A stretch of 64,000 nt of DNA from Gracilaria vermiculophylla (lineage: Eukaryota > Rhodophyta > Florideophyceae > Gracilariales > Gracilariaceae), in contig JAHNZQ020000004.1 in assembly GCA_019155205.2 (NCBI GenBank), forward strand, positions 2,711,447-2,775,446. Direction: 5' to 3'. The notes under the pieces were generated by a model that was not told the DNA's origin, made no database searches, and was given only the letters and a program-made list of their open reading frames with translations. The translations under genes were made by a program, and so were the position numbers. Of the stretch, positions 1-12,592 are shown in pieces (the first letter of the stretch is position 1; each line of letters begins with the position of its first letter).

Positions 1-229
1 TGGTTGTGCTACCGCGTACCTCTCAGGTTTCCTCTTCCCACCTTCTAGGTTGAGCCCACCGCGCGCTCCCTAGCCACGCGTCCACACGAACACCCTTTTG
101 GTTTTTAGCCGCTTTGGTTATACCACACTTCTCGGCGTTCAATGTAACGATTGGAAGCTGTTATTGCTTGGAAAGTGGCGGGCCTCGAGCAATTTTTACT
201 TGAAAGAAGAAGGTGTACATATCTTTTTG
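1..229. other. unassigned left edge
   Basis: No gene or repeat is recognised here. The short open frames on both strands overlap one another and have no recognisable motif. The first sequence with an identity starts at about 230. Confidence 0.5.
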
Positions 230-932
230 AAACGATTCTACATAGACTATGTGCAAAATCTAGCCTACAGTACAGTTTTGGCGCACTTTTCAGGGGTAAT
301 ATGTTTTTGAAACGCACTGTATATCAAAGTATGGAAAAACAGAAATTGTCATTATTGATGGAAACATGGACTCTACACGCTACGAATAACTTCTTTATAC
401 TTTACCTACATGCTACTTTTTGGATATCGTGTACATGAAGAAAAAATTGTTTTTCAACAAGATAATGCCGCGGAACACAAATCTAAATTAGTGTCAGACT
501 GTCTACAAGAAGCAAGCATACATGTCATGGAATGGCCAGCGCGCTCACCGGACTAGAACCCCCTTGAAAATGTATGGGGTTTATTATCAAGAATGGTTTA
601 TGGCCATGGCAGGCAATTCAGCACAGTTTTTGATTCAAAAAACTGTATTAAGAATTGCTGGGACAATATTTCAGTTTCCACAATTAATGGCTACATCAAT
701 TCAATGCCTAAACGCTGTATTAGCGTTATTCAGCAAAAAGGTGGGAAAATTAGTTATTGAGTCGCCAAAGAGACTTAACGTAAAGTTGATAAAGTTGTTA
801 TGTTTTTGAAACGGTTTTTGGACTTGAATTTATTTTGAATTATTTTGAAACTCAATTTTGTAGACGTACAGTACCAAAATCATCATTTTTTTACTTTGAC
901 ACCAACGTGATATGGTTTTGAAACAGACTGTA
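230..932 (+). pseudogene. Tc1/mariner relic, rearranged
   Basis: Two pieces of the window's Tc1/mariner family are joined here. Positions 230-322 hold the transposase-start end of an element: a leader containing GGCGCAC, then the inverted repeat ending GAAACGCACTGTA. From about 323 the plus strand encodes the C-terminal half of a transposase, matching the better copy at 14750-16031. It carries the GKTEI segment and the last catalytic block, where an in-frame TAG sits inside the usual PDLNPIENVWG motif at about 553. The outer repeat ends in CAGACTG followed by TA at 931-932. The N-terminal half is missing and frameshifts are present. It is a dead copy, probably made by internal deletion with inversion. 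Confidence 0.75.
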
Positions 933-1345
933 CATCGCGACGGGGTTAGAGTAAGAATGACTCCTTGATCATTAATTTTGAGAAGGGATGAAATTAGGCG
1001 CTACGGGATAATTCTCAAGAACACCTCGTCGCCGGCATTTCTGATGCAGTTCTGGGAAGCAAATTCACCACACGCGCGACGAGACATTAACGCCAAGAAA
1101 ATTTTACAATTTAGAACATCTGTATCTCATATGGATCAATCATCACTCTTAACCTCGATATACCACCATGTTTGATACTCACGTCTAGTACATGCTAGCA
1201 AACATCCACAAAACGTGCAGCATGAACATGATGATCTGGCTCCACAAACTTCACACCTGAATATTCACATTTAATGCGGGGAGTTCGGTCGAGTCGAAAT
1301 GAACACCGTCATGAATGAATGTCTCGGTTCGATGCAATCATGAAT
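933..1345. other. spacer between Tc1 relic and LPMO gene
   Basis: No coding region or repeat is recognised. The 3' end and any 3' UTR of the minus-strand monooxygenase gene would fall in its right part. Confidence 0.4.
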
Positions 1346-2611
1346 CTACAGTGTTACGGCCTTTGCACGCGCTTCTGAATCCTCCCAGAGACTCCACCAA
1401 AAGCGGCAAGTGAAACCACCGGCTTTATCTGTTTTTACGCAGAATTGTTGCGAATCACAGCATTCTTTTCCCCCGTCACAAGGTTGGTCTTCTGGGATGC
1501 AATCTCCTGCTGCTTCTAAGAGTTCTTCTTGTTTGCGCTTACCAGAGTCCTCGTTTGCAGCCATCACGATATCATTCTCAAGCCCCTGTGAGGCCATCAT
1601 TAGAACTTCTTCCGGATTCTGCTTCACTTCATTTTCATCATTAGCAACTGCTGCTGGATCGGGCACTGGGTTCGCGAGGGCCTGTACCGGACCAGCACTT
1701 GTACCATCCGCCGTAACTTGAATGTCAGCGCAAGACCAGAATTCCTCAGGAAGCGAAGATCCTCCGCACTCAGACATGTCTGCCCGGTAGGTCCCCCTCC
1801 CGCCACCATCGGATTCGCATGTGGTTCCGAACGGAAAGTTGTAATTCACAATATACTCTTTGAAGCCTCGAGGCGCACACGAGTTCGCTGTAGCCCAATA
1901 CCACTGTACAACACAATGCTTGCACTCAAGATCATTGGGCAGTTGATATCGCATGGTGCCTGAGTCTCCACCCACTATATGCACGCCCACGTGGTCGGTA
2001 TTTCGACACGGAAGATACCAGCGACCTGGGTAGGCTTCATCGATAGGTCCACATTCATGTACTGTGGCGGAGGATGGACTTTCGCATGACGGATGAGGAA
2101 CTCGGTTTAGTTTGATGCAGTTACTGTTCGTGAAACAGCTTGCGTCGATATCCGGCATGCCGCATGCGTCTAAATTACATACGAAGAACTCGAAGTACCC
2201 ATTATGGTTGGTATCTATTTCAGCCTCGAAATCTACTTGGCCTCCTTTTCTCCAATGTGATACAATTGGTACATTAGGATAGGGCATGAAATCCCCACCT
2301 ATCATATGGTCAACACGTCCTTTTGGGTCACCGCAAAGGCCGGCTCTGTTCGCAGTAGTAAAGTCCTTTGTAGGTTCGTATACATTCCAGCCGGAGGGAG
2401 GTAAGTTAGATTTGACGGTTGCAACCGTCCCTCCATTGAGACAATGTGCACAATGGTCTGTGACGACATTGTCGAAATCGAGATCTGTTCCGCATTTGAC
2501 CGATCGGTAGGCCGCCCGTTGACGGGGAGTACACATCATTCCATGAGAAAAGGCAACGGAAAGAAGAGAAGATATGACAAGGGCACATAAGACGAAACAG
2601 AAGATAGCCAT
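1346..2611 (-). CDS. secreted AA15-like lytic polysaccharide monooxygenase with C-terminal cystine-knot-like module
   Basis: Predicted secreted copper enzyme of 421 residues that would oxidatively cleave chitin, cellulose or a related wall glycan. Residues 1-22 form a signal peptide; cleavage exposes His23 (HGMMCTPRQR), the N-terminal half of the copper histidine brace. His136 in TNHNGYFEF fits the second brace histidine of AA15 enzymes. The EEFWSCADI segment (289-297) matches the family's C-terminal block, with Phe291 at the usual axial position. Many cysteines suggest disulphides. A linker (about 300-370) leads to a six-cysteine tail (371-402) spaced C-x6-C-x5-CC-x5-C-x10-C, the cystine-knot pattern. 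The gene is a single exon with no disruptions. Substrate and the role of the tail are unknown. The family call rests on motifs only. Confidence 0.85.
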   Translation of the reverse strand: MAIFCFVLCALVISSLLSVAFSHGMMCTPRQRAAYRSVKCGTDLDFDNVVTDHCAHCLNGGTVATVKSNLPPSGWNVYEPTKDFTTANRAGLCGDPKGRVDHMIGGDFMPYPNVPIVSHWRKGGQVDFEAEIDTNHNGYFEFFVCNLDACGMPDIDASCFTNSNCIKLNRVPHPSCESPSSATVHECGPIDEAYPGRWYLPCRNTDHVGVHIVGGDSGTMRYQLPNDLECKHCVVQWYWATANSCAPRGFKEYIVNYNFPFGTTCESDGGGRGTYRADMSECGGSSLPEEFWSCADIQVTADGTSAGPVQALANPVPDPAAVANDENEVKQNPEEVLMMASQGLENDIVMAANEDSGKRKQEELLEAAGDCIPEDQPCDGGKECCDSQQFCVKTDKAGGFTCRFWWSLWEDSEARAKAVTL

Positions 2612-5062
2612 AAGGTGATTAGAAAGGTGACCGATGTTATGGATTGACGTGCGTCTTCGTTTTGGTGATTGATGTGCACTCTATTGAATTAGCCAGGACG
2701 TTCGTTTGATGGAGCAGAGTGGGTACAGAATATCGAACGTCGCAGGAAACGAAACAAATGGAGTTAGTCGACGATCGTCTCATGTCAGACGCCACAGGGG
2801 AACAAGGGTTATATAATACTGTCGGGCGATGGCTGGCGTTGCTCGCAATGACAATATGAATCCAAAAAAAACGTCGACAGCTTTTCAAGAACTCGTGGCA
2901 GATTTTGGTGGATTGCGGAAGGCATGTGAGAGTCGGGCTCGGAGGGGTTGACACATGGAAATCGGATTCTGTGAAGCGTGAGCACACGCCACGCATCGCG
3001 CGCTGAGCACGTTTCTATTTGGAGTTGACTAAAATGTTGTTCAGGCTGCCACGCTACACACGGACGCTCTTTTGAGCAACACATTGGAACAAACGCGCCG
3101 ATGTCAAGTGGATCCTGGCTGCTTATTGGATGGCGGCTTGCCGATCCTATGTGCCAAATGGAAGCCTGCGAAATGTTTGCAACACGTGTGATCCAGCTCC
3201 GTCAGCTCCATGAATGTGCTGTCCCAATTTGGATGCCACGTATTTAAGTAACTTATCCACTTCTGTGGACGACCTTTTGTTACACAGAACAGCATTCGGG
3301 ACCGGTGACGGTCTGTCGTTCAAAATCTACGAGCATTTTTCTAAGCGAGTCTTATTACGTTGTGGAAAGAACGAACATGAGACGCAACTGAAGCCTCTTG
3401 CTGCTAATTCGGGTACTCTCCGTTTCTTCAGACACCGTCGACATATCACGTATTTTGTTTCTTTTCGTACCATTGGGATCTGCATCGCGAGAAGTATTCC
3501 TTCAGTGGAGCTATCCATAGCCGTTTTCAGCAAGCGTGAAGAAGTGTTCATTCAACGAGAAATATAAAAATTTCAAAAAATATCTACTGTAAATTAACAT
3601 GTTGAATCAAATTCAAACCGCGAAATATAGTCCGGCCCAGTCATTTAGTTTGATATCTTTTCTTACTGTGCACAGTTCAGTCATTTCCGGAGGCGGAGTA
3701 TCGTAGCGTTTGCTAAAGAACAATCCAACGCAGCAGCGGCCGGTCGACCTAGCGCGGTGCGGCGGGCGGCGTACGATCGAGGTGGTGTGTTCAAGGAAAT
3801 GTAGTGCACGCGCAGCACGTTCAGGCAGACGAGAGCGCGCAGTGCCCGAAAGGTGTGGAAATTGCGTGTAAGGCATGAACGAGTACCGCACTCTCAAACG
3901 TGCGTCGACGGATACGGTTCAAGTGGCAACAGTGGCGCACGGCGGGAAGTGCTGCTCTGCGCTGTGAGCAGATATATGCGTAGCAGGCGCGACACCCAGA
4001 GCGGCACGCTGCAGTGGTTGCGGCGGCGGAAGCAGAAGGAGGAAAGCAGTGGAGCAGGTAAGTAATGTGCCTCAAAGGTATGCGTCCGAAAGCAAGGGGT
4101 GCGGCGGGGAGCTAGACTTACATGACGAGCTATGATTGGCGACGATGCGTGGGGTGGAAGGGAAAAAAAATCGCGCACCTGAGCTTCTTATGCCTGTCCT
4201 AGCAAAATCGTGTGCTATTGTCTACACGACAATTGGTCTCGTATGAGGTCACTTAGACTCAATATGAGGGCAATATTGATAAAGCTCTAGAGCTGCAAAA
4301 CATGACACGAGTACTTCAGCACTTGGATACCAGGTGGTGTCCACTTTCTTGATCGGCATCAACCAAGATATGGAGGTTCTCTACCCCTTGCTCAATTTCT
4401 TGTGGATGGAACAATGAAGACACTTGTTCAAAGCAATGATTGCACTTAATTATTTGCTATTACACAAGATTCTGACTTAAGCACCTGTTCCCCCTCTCAC
4501 TGCCATCCGTGCGCTGGCTGCACCGCCGCAGCTGCTGCGTGGTTTATTCTTTGACTTCGCCTTCGGAAATGACTGGTTGAGCACAATTGAAAAGGATTTA
4601 ATAGACGCATGGAAACCCCTGAACTCAGGTAACTGTCGAGTCTGAGGAATGGGACCCCTCCAATTCGACGGCAAAACGTGAGGAGCTGCCTTGACCTCGA
4701 AAATGGAAAAGTTTTATTGAAACGTGTATTATTTCAATTTCCCTGAAAACGATCGACCATTTTCAATTTCCCTGATGGACCATTTTCAATTTCCGCATTC
4801 GTGAACTCGAATTCTGAAGACATAACGCATGAAAAAATGATTCTGAGTACACAAATTCATTCCCCGCTCTTGGAATCCTTGTTAACTTCGCTGTGGAGGA
4901 AAGATGATTACCAACAGTCCTCCATCGGAAATACTGTGCCATGAGGTTTAATGAGTATCTGAGGAACGTAGTGCGTAAGATATTATCAAAGACTGCGCGC
5001 ATAAGATCATCTACTTCAAATCAGGTGGTAGGTCAATCGACTGCAACAGTTCTCTTTCCTAT
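2612..5062. other. intergenic region between the two host genes
   Basis: No convincing gene is seen. Several 60-120 codon frames exist on both strands, but they overlap each other and show no domains or homology between copies. A CAG|GTAAGT sequence at about 4053 on the plus strand looks like a splice donor, yet no coding exon leading into it is recognisable. The right part would hold the 3' UTR of the ARM/ankyrin gene, whose stop is at 5063-5065. Confidence 0.4.
2809..2815 (-). promoter_or_regulatory. candidate TATA box for the LPMO gene
   Basis: On the minus strand the sequence reads ATTATATAAC, about 200 bases upstream of the monooxygenase ATG at 2611. It is the only good TATA-like match in the near upstream region. 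Use as a promoter is inferred; the distance would leave a 5' UTR of roughly 165 bases. Confidence 0.35.
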
Positions 5063-8000
5063 TCAGGGTAGATAAAAATTATGGCTGGCCGTTGAATACG
5101 AAGAGACGTCAGCCTCCACGTCAGAATTTGTTCGAGAACCCGGTTTGCCAATGGGAAGAATTGGCTCCTCAACGATAGCGTCTATGTCAAAGCCAAAGTT
5201 TTCGTTGGCAAAATCTAAGCCAAGGTCTCGGCTCCCGTCTGCTGGTTCTTCCATCATCATGGGAACACTTTGTATCCTTGTACTCGCATGTACAACACTC
5301 AGACCTTGTCGGCAAATGGAAGGCCCGATAGACATCCCAGTTATTGGAGCTGATGGATTCAAATTTAGACTACTGCCGTTACTTCCGTAAGTCATCGCAT
5401 CTTGCAAATGTTTCATTTGCCTCGAAGCATCTCGTGGAGGACGGAAGAAATCTGGCGATAAAGATGTTTGCACTGGAACACCAGATAGGTGTACTGACTC
5501 CGAATTATTTGTACCAGGAGAACACGCATTCACAGACATTAATGTGTGCTGAGCAACCCTGTGCCCTCCATGAATTTCCATTGTACCGATCTGCTGTGGT
5601 TCCAACGTCATTTTGGAATCAGATGAAGGGTTTGGTTGAACCGTTGCAGCATTGTGAGGCATTGACACTTGCATGAACTCACGCGCTGAGCCCAAGGCGA
5701 TTGGCAAATGTGGCGATTGATGCCTTCCCAAATCCAAATGATTACTGTTTGGTAATCGAGTTGAGCGACTTCGGTGTTTTTGAGGAAAATAAAATTCACC
5801 TGACTCCGTATTGGCACCTTGCACAATTTTGCTTCCTCTTCGCTTCACCCTAGCAAGCCATTCTGGATTGCCAGAACTTCTATGATTACCACAGCGTGCG
5901 CAATAAACTGTTGCCCCTTCTTTGAAAAAATAAAAATGGGAGCACTCGGCAGAGATAGATGGGGAGAAATCATTAGAGTCTTGTGAAGTCGCATCTTCTC
6001 CCGAGTGATCTTCTTTATCACATTTTCCTTCCGTGCGAGAGCAAACGAGAGTACCTCCTTTGACACTTTGAAGATCTTCTTTGTCTCCATGTCCACTGGG
6101 AATTGAGTCACAGTCTTGAGCTTCAAGATCCACGAGCACGGAGGAAACTGGAGACTGTGACCTTGTTTGAGAAGCAATTGAAGGGTCATTCGCGTTGCCA
6201 TGCGAGGATCGGGAAGCATCTACACGTCGTCCGATACCATGCCTCGAAGGCATGCCCTTGCACTGCCTGTTCCTAACTGCAGACCGCCTAGAAGTTGCCA
6301 GAGCATATTCGACCTTAACTTGAGCTGATTCGGCTTTAATAGATGCTTGTTCGATAGCCTGTATGTGTCCCAAGTGTGTTTTTGCCGCATTGATTGCATT
6401 CAGATTTGCATCGTTGTGAAACTCTTCTCTTCTCGAAATTCTAACGAATGCTTCTTCATAACTGGTAATAGTCGTCGCAATTGCTCTGGCATCATTACAC
6501 TCCAAACAAATCCCAAGAATCCTACGGCCCTCCTCTGCTAAACGCTGGGCCAGGTCGTCAGCTGTGTCACAGAGTGCGTACTGAGACGGACCATGTTGTC
6601 GGGCGCGGTCAGACAAATCACGAAGCCGCTGAATATCTGGCCAAACACAGGCCGTCATTTTCTCCGTAATTTGAAGAGTATGCTGCGACTCAACCAAGAA
6701 CTGTTCTATCGAAGAAAGTGCACACTGACATTCATGCACGGCTGCTTGAAGAAGACTTCGAGCTCTGATAGCCCGCTGCAACCGCTCCAACTCCGATCGA
6801 GCTGTTTCTGCTTCATTAAACATGCCCAGCGAATTCAATGATAGTCGCAAACTGCTTAAAAGGGCCACATCGGAGTGCGATATGGCACGCTTGAGATCTC
6901 TGACAGCAGCAGCTTGCTCTCTCAACTTCATTGCATTGCTCTTTGCGAGGTCAATATCATGGCGCAACGCGTTTATGCCGAATTCCTCTGCTTCAGAGGC
7001 GGCTTTCTCAATTTTGGCTGGGTCGTTTGTCTTAATTGCTTGTCGGAGTCTTCGACGCTCTGCTTTCACTCGTCTTCCCATGACCTTTTTCGCTGCCTCA
7101 ATTGTCGCTGCCAATTGGGATTCCTTCGAAAGCAGAGCCTCCTGGGCCTTAATCAGGGCCTCCTCAAGTCGAACTATATCATCGGATTGCATCGCAGAAG
7201 AAAGCTCTTCGTTCACGTCCCGTTCATGACACACGGCTTCAAGATATCGTGCTTTTTCAAGCTCGCGCCTTTCTTGAAAGACATTCAGGGCACTCTTTGC
7301 CTCTTCCAAAACTAAGGACGGCTCCCTGCCTTCAAATATGCGAATAATGGTCCCAGACCCTCCCTGTTTCTGTATCTCATCAACAAGATTTCTCGTCTCA
7401 GGGAGAGATTCCGTCAAAATATCAAGATTTTCCACTCTGATTGCCTTCCGAATTGTGAACGCCTGCTTTTCCAAACGAGATATTAAAGAGATAACTGATG
7501 ACGCTTCTACAATTATTGGATCTTCCTTGTCCAAGACTGTTCTAATCGCTCGATTCATGGCACGGGACAATGATCGCGGGTCTCCACCTTCGAGAGCAGT
7601 AGATATTGCCTTCTTCACCATCTGATGCGCATTTTCGCGCTTGGAATCCAAGACTTCTCTCTCTTTCTCTTCTCGTGCTCGTCTTTCCTCCGCCTGCAAA
7701 CTTGCAAGTATTTTTCGTGCCTTGCGAACTTCATTTCCAAGACCGACTTCCATCTCTAGTGGTGCGGATAGGAAAGAGGCGTTGGGAGAAGTAAGAGAAT
7801 TCCCCTGATTCGATGAGTGGCCGAGTACCGAATGACTGTGCGCTTCATTCGGACAATCAACATGGTCTTCTTTTTCGGATTGACCGCTGCAACTTTGGCT
7901 TCCGACACCCGCCGCTAGGTTTAGAACAAGCCTACTAACGTGGGAAATTGCTTCAGCGAGCTTTGCAGCCGATCTCTGCGATATCGCTTCATCAAGACGT

Positions 8001-11000
8001 CCACGAGCCTCTCGAGCTTCCGCCTCTCTTTTACGCATCTCCCTCGTCCGCAAAGTGTTCTGCCGGTCTTCTCTCGTAGTCTTCTTTTGCGAGGATTGAT
8101 GATCTTTCGTTGCATTTCCATCAGGTGCGAAATCTTGAGAAGGGATTCTAGACCCATTGCTAACTCCAGGCGCTAATGACCCATATCGATGCGGCCCTTG
8201 GTCGCCAAGTCCTTCACGCGCGTATTCGTCGTGGTTTCCTTTAGCACCTGACTCTTTGAGTTTCGAGCATGCTCTACATGTATGAATAGTGTCATCAATA
8301 ACATAGGGGGTGCTCACTGACCCATTCGTCGTCTGGGGCTCAGTAAAACCGCTTCCACTATTATTTCGAAGGGAAGGCGGTTGATTGAATGGAGAGGTAG
8401 ATGCAATGCTGTTGACTTGCGACACGGCAGCACGCTGTTCTTGAAGGCGTTGAATCAATAAACGAACCACATCTTTTGCGCCATTGCTGGCAGCATACTG
8501 CACAAGAGTCCAGTTCTTACGACCAAGTCCCTTGCAAGTGTCGGTAACCACGGAATTGTGTTGCAATAAAATAACTGCACTTTCCGAGTGCCCATTCAGA
8601 ACAGCAAAGTCAAGCGCAGACCACCCTGATTTCGAGGTTTGCTCATTAACATTGGCCCCCCTTCTCAACAAAACATCCACCACTTCATGATTATTCTTCG
8701 AGGATGCCAAATGTAAGGGGGTCAGATAATCACAAACCTCCGTGTCCTTGTTCAGCATTGCTCTTATATTCGCTTTGCATCCCACTGAAGCCCCCGCGTC
8801 AAGTAATAAGCTCACAATGTCGCTCTTTCCGTCGTCAGCCGCAATCAGCAACAAAGGTTTTCTGTTGCAATTCACATTTGCCCCCGCCGATATGAGGCAT
8901 TTGACCACAGCAGAGTGTCCTCCTTGCACAGCGTAGTGTAACGGGGTTACTTCGTTCCTCGTTATCGCATCAACATGAGCTCCGTGATTCAGCAGAATAT
9001 CGACAATCTGTGAAAATCCGTTAGAAGCTGAAAGATGTAGCGGAGTGTACTTCCTTTCATCTACATTGTTAGGATTTGCACCGTGATCTAATAGAAGCTG
9101 GACAATTCTTGAAAAGCCTCTTTGAGTTGCCAAGCACAATGGAGTTTGCATTTTTGATGACTTTGAGTTCACTGGAGCGTTATTGTCCAACAATAGTTTG
9201 CACACTGCTGAAAACCCCCCTGACGCAGCAAGATGTAACGCTGTAACACCATCTCCACACTTCGTCCATGACTTCGCACCATGCTCTATGAGCAGTTGAC
9301 AACAACGTAGAAAGCCCTTGTGAGCTGCCCAAGCGAGCGCCGTGAGCCGTTTTTTTCCGTGTGTAACGTCGAGGTCTGGTCTACACCGCTTTAGTAATAA
9401 CTCGAGACATAAAGGCTTTCCCAGTTGTGCAGCCAATATAAATGCGGGAAGGCTGATGCTAGACCCGTGGTCGGATGGCCCTCCTCCTGGATGCAACAGG
9501 GCAGGAGCCTCTGTAGCCGCCACTCTTTGATTCCAGTTCATCTTCGAAAGCAGGATTGCCAAACAATGTGAATGGCCTAACCTCACTGCTCGCCCAAGCT
9601 TGGCAGCCAGACCAGCCCGCCCATCACCAAGACGCCCACAGCCAGAACAAAAATCGCAAATTGGGCGAATTTGCTGTCTAGACCCTGAATCAGTAAGATG
9701 CATCTTTGACGAATCCGAGTCATCTGCAGACCCCTTTGAACGTGGACGACGTTCCGTCAAAGGTGACGAATCAGTACACAGCAGACAGCAACAAGGAGCT
9801 GGGCGCGGTGGAATCAGATCTGAGTCGGAATCGTCATCATCCGGCTCCGAATCTGTGGAAGATCCTGATGTAGAACCGCGTACATCAACAATAGCTGGCT
9901 CATGATGCCCGTGTTCTAGCCCGTAATCCACCATATCTTGAGAGCTGTGTAAGACGGCATGCGCACCGCAACTCGATTGGTCTAGTCCTTTTGTCACATT
10001 GTACAACCCATGACCTTGATGAAACGACAGAGCAGAGTTTGTTTGATCTTGTCGTGGCTGATGAAGCGCATAATCGCACGAACAGCTTTTCTGCCCACTT
10101 GATGACGGACTCTGTGATATCTTTGAGTGATGAAGCGCAGAAACGGGAATTGATGGGAAGGTCTGCAACAAATCGCAATTAGTAGCTTCTGTCCCAAAAA
10201 TCCTCTCTAAGATCAACCTCGCACGGTTCCGAACATCCAAAGATGCATGATTTGTCAAAGCTTCAATTCGTTCAACACCATGTGCTTCCGCTACAAGGGC
10301 GGCCATAGTGTTGTAGTTATTAGAATTAGGCAAAACATTGTGCTCACCGCTGATAAGAATGTTGCGAAGTCCTTTCAAAGCTACAGCGGCAACTGTGCCA
10401 CATCCCTTCCATAGTACGTCAAGTTCCTTTTGACACAAAAGCAAGTTGCAGAGTGCCCGCACGCCGTTCTTTTCAGCGAGATATGCGATTTGCTTTGGAA
10501 CCCGGTTGCTGGATAGGTTAAACAGTACCCATGTGGCATCTTCTCTACAGGCCGCGTCCTGATTTTCCAATAATTTGAGTAGCGGAGGAAGAATATCAGC
10601 ATCAAGCACATCCTGAACCTGATGGGAAGACTCGGTTATGTTCGAAATAATCCAACAAACTTCTTTTCGAATCTGCCTGTCTGAAGATGACAACAAGGTT
10701 CTCAAACATGGTAAGGCGTCACTGTCAATAACTACTTGCGTTTGTTGATCATCGCCACAAGCAACATTTCCAAGAACTTGAAGTGCTGTCAGTTGAACTG
10801 AGAGAGGGACCGATCGAGACTTTGAGTTCCGTAGAAGCCCCACCAATTTTGGCACAACATTTGCTTCCAAGATAGCCTGGATCCTATCGTTCTGAATACC
10901 TTCCCCAAACAACTGGCACAATCCTAAGCAAGCCTCTTTCAACACTTGTTCTTCTTGCTTCTCATCCAGAAGCGAAGCCAAAGTCACAGCAGATTTGCGG

Positions 11001-11820
11001 ATCTACACATTCAAACCAAGGATTTCAAGGAGTCACATGGAGAAACAAGAACGCCGCAAAAGACCAGACGAGGACACAAAACAGTTCCAAACGCAATGAA
11101 CGAGATTAATGGCAATGTGAAAAAAAAGTAGAAAACAACATGATAAGAAATGTGTCAGTAGGTTACATAGACATACGATGAAAGCTATATTCTCAAAGAT
11201 ATATTTGCCTAGATCTTCCTTGCCGGTGCTTTGCAAATGAATGTAAAGTGACACTCTGAGTAGTGGGTGAATGTGTGTGAGTGTGTGTGTCTGTATGAGT
11301 GTGACAAGTGAGTTCATGAATAGAAGCAAATGTAAACGAGGAAATGATATAGTCGTGGAAAGTTGTTAAAGTAACAGAAAATGCGATAAACGCTTCAAAA
11401 GAGACAGACGATTTTCGTGAAGGGAAGAATTTCGGGAGACAATGGAGCTAAGGAGTAAAACATTAGCCCAAAGCACTCCAGGAAGACCAAAACACCGAGA
11501 CCACCTTAGTCGCCGAATATGTCTGTGCGTGAGATCGAGCCATACGTTGCGAAACACCATCTGAAACGGAAAAAAGGGGGCAGAAAGGGCTTTCATGCTT
11601 GAAACGACGCCCATGCTCACACTCAAGGACTCCCATACAGACACACAAACACATACACATCCGAAAAGAGCTCGGGGACCCACACACAGTTCTGGCTCTA
11701 TCCGGAAAAGAAAACGAAATGAAACAGACAAACAAAACATACCTGTTCAACGGAAACGTCTTGCGAAATTTGTACAGAGTCTCTCGGAAGACCATCCCAA
11801 GGCAGAGAATATTCCACCAT
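5063..11820 (-). CDS. giant ARM-ankyrin repeat protein (importin-alpha-type armadillo repeats fused to ankyrin repeats)
   Basis: Predicted protein of about 2005 residues. Exon 1 (11820-11743) encodes 26 residues from an ATG and ends CAG|GTATGT. Exon 2 (11002-5063) starts after TGTAG and is open for 1979 codons; both junctions are phase 0. Residues about 27-300 are importin-alpha-like armadillo repeats, with the GDDQQTQVVID and KEVCWIISNITESS signatures. No importin-beta-binding domain or first ARM repeats are seen. Residues about 546-883 are ten ankyrin repeats (TPLHLSASNGF type). About 1026-1586 is charged, helical, coiled-coil-like sequence with repeated LxxAI units. A single CARC pair lies near 1728. 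The ORF has no internal stops. A scaffold role, perhaps nuclear-transport related, is inference; no catalytic domain is seen. Confidence 0.85.
11003..11742 (-). other. predicted 740-bp intron of the ARM-ankyrin gene
   Basis: Bounded on the minus strand by GT in CAG|GTATGT and AG in TGTAG|ATC. Both flanking exons are in phase 0, so joining them keeps one frame through SVEQ and then IRKS. The intron contains CA/TG-rich simple sequence and stretches of pyrimidines. It also explains why the long frame appears to begin without an ATG (a GTG at 10987). It is a prediction from splice signals only. Confidence 0.6.
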
Positions 11821-11894
11821 GAGGTTCAAAGCAGAAAGCGATAACCAGAGGAAAGGAAGCGAAGTGAAAGTGAGGAGCTTCAGTGCGCTGGCAG

Positions 11895-11902
11895 TTTATA
11901 TC
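11895..11902 (-). promoter_or_regulatory. candidate TATA box for the ARM-ankyrin gene
   Basis: The minus strand reads GATATAAACTG about 75 bases upstream of the predicted ATG at 11820. The spacing would allow a short 5' UTR. It supports, but does not prove, the exon 1 model. Confidence 0.4.
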
Positions 11903-12592
11903 TAAGCGAAACGTTATTTGGACGAGGAGCTTTGGGAATATGCGACAGTGAAGTCACGAAGAGAAACCCGCGCGATCGCAGGGATTCGAGCTGGGAACTG
12001 GAAAACCCGGCAAAGCGAGTAGGAAATGTCTGGAAGAACGGAAGAAACGAGCGGGCACTCGAGAAGCGGTCCGGATTCCAGAAACATGACCGAAATTTAA
12101 GAATTAGGCATCATGTTGGATTGGATTTTATAAATTCTCTCCAAAACCAGTATTTCAATGAAATGACATTAACTGTAATGTGAGACCAACTTGACAGAAA
12201 AAGTTATTCACACCCCAAAGAACTTAGCAAGCCATAGTGTATTCTGCTCGGGAAAAAGTAATGTAAAGACAGGTTTGTGATTTTGGTAAAAAACTTTTCG
12301 AAGCCGATCATGGTGAAAAAGTTTCTTCGCAATTTGAGGAAAGTGAGCCAAACGAGAAGCACTAGTACTCGCTCACGAAGCTTCCATACCAATAAATGGG
12401 TGCTTCCTGAAAGTACATAAACTCAAAGAACAAATGCGTTCTTTATTTTGATAATAATTTTCCACATTCACGTGTTCACACCACAATTGTTTTGCGAATT
12501 TCTGAACTTACTTTCTCCAAAATAAACCCCCATTGACTTCATTTGATACCTATATTCAAAAAGCAGCTGCCGTACTCTACATTTATGTAATA
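11903..12592. other. intergenic spacer upstream of the ARM-ankyrin gene
   Basis: No gene is recognised. A few short overlapping frames occur without motifs. It would hold the distal promoter of the minus-strand gene and ends at a Tc1/mariner inverted repeat preceded by TA. Confidence 0.4.

Noticed and set aside
5145..10197. Many plus-strand open frames of 60-146 codons opposite the ARM-ankyrin gene
   Set aside because: They are shadows of one uninterrupted 1979-codon minus-strand frame with clear repeat domains.
11503..11560. Possible extra exon between TTTCAG and AAG|GTGGTC on the minus strand
   Set aside because: Its phase does not join to the next exon without a stop, while skipping it joins two phase-0 exons cleanly.
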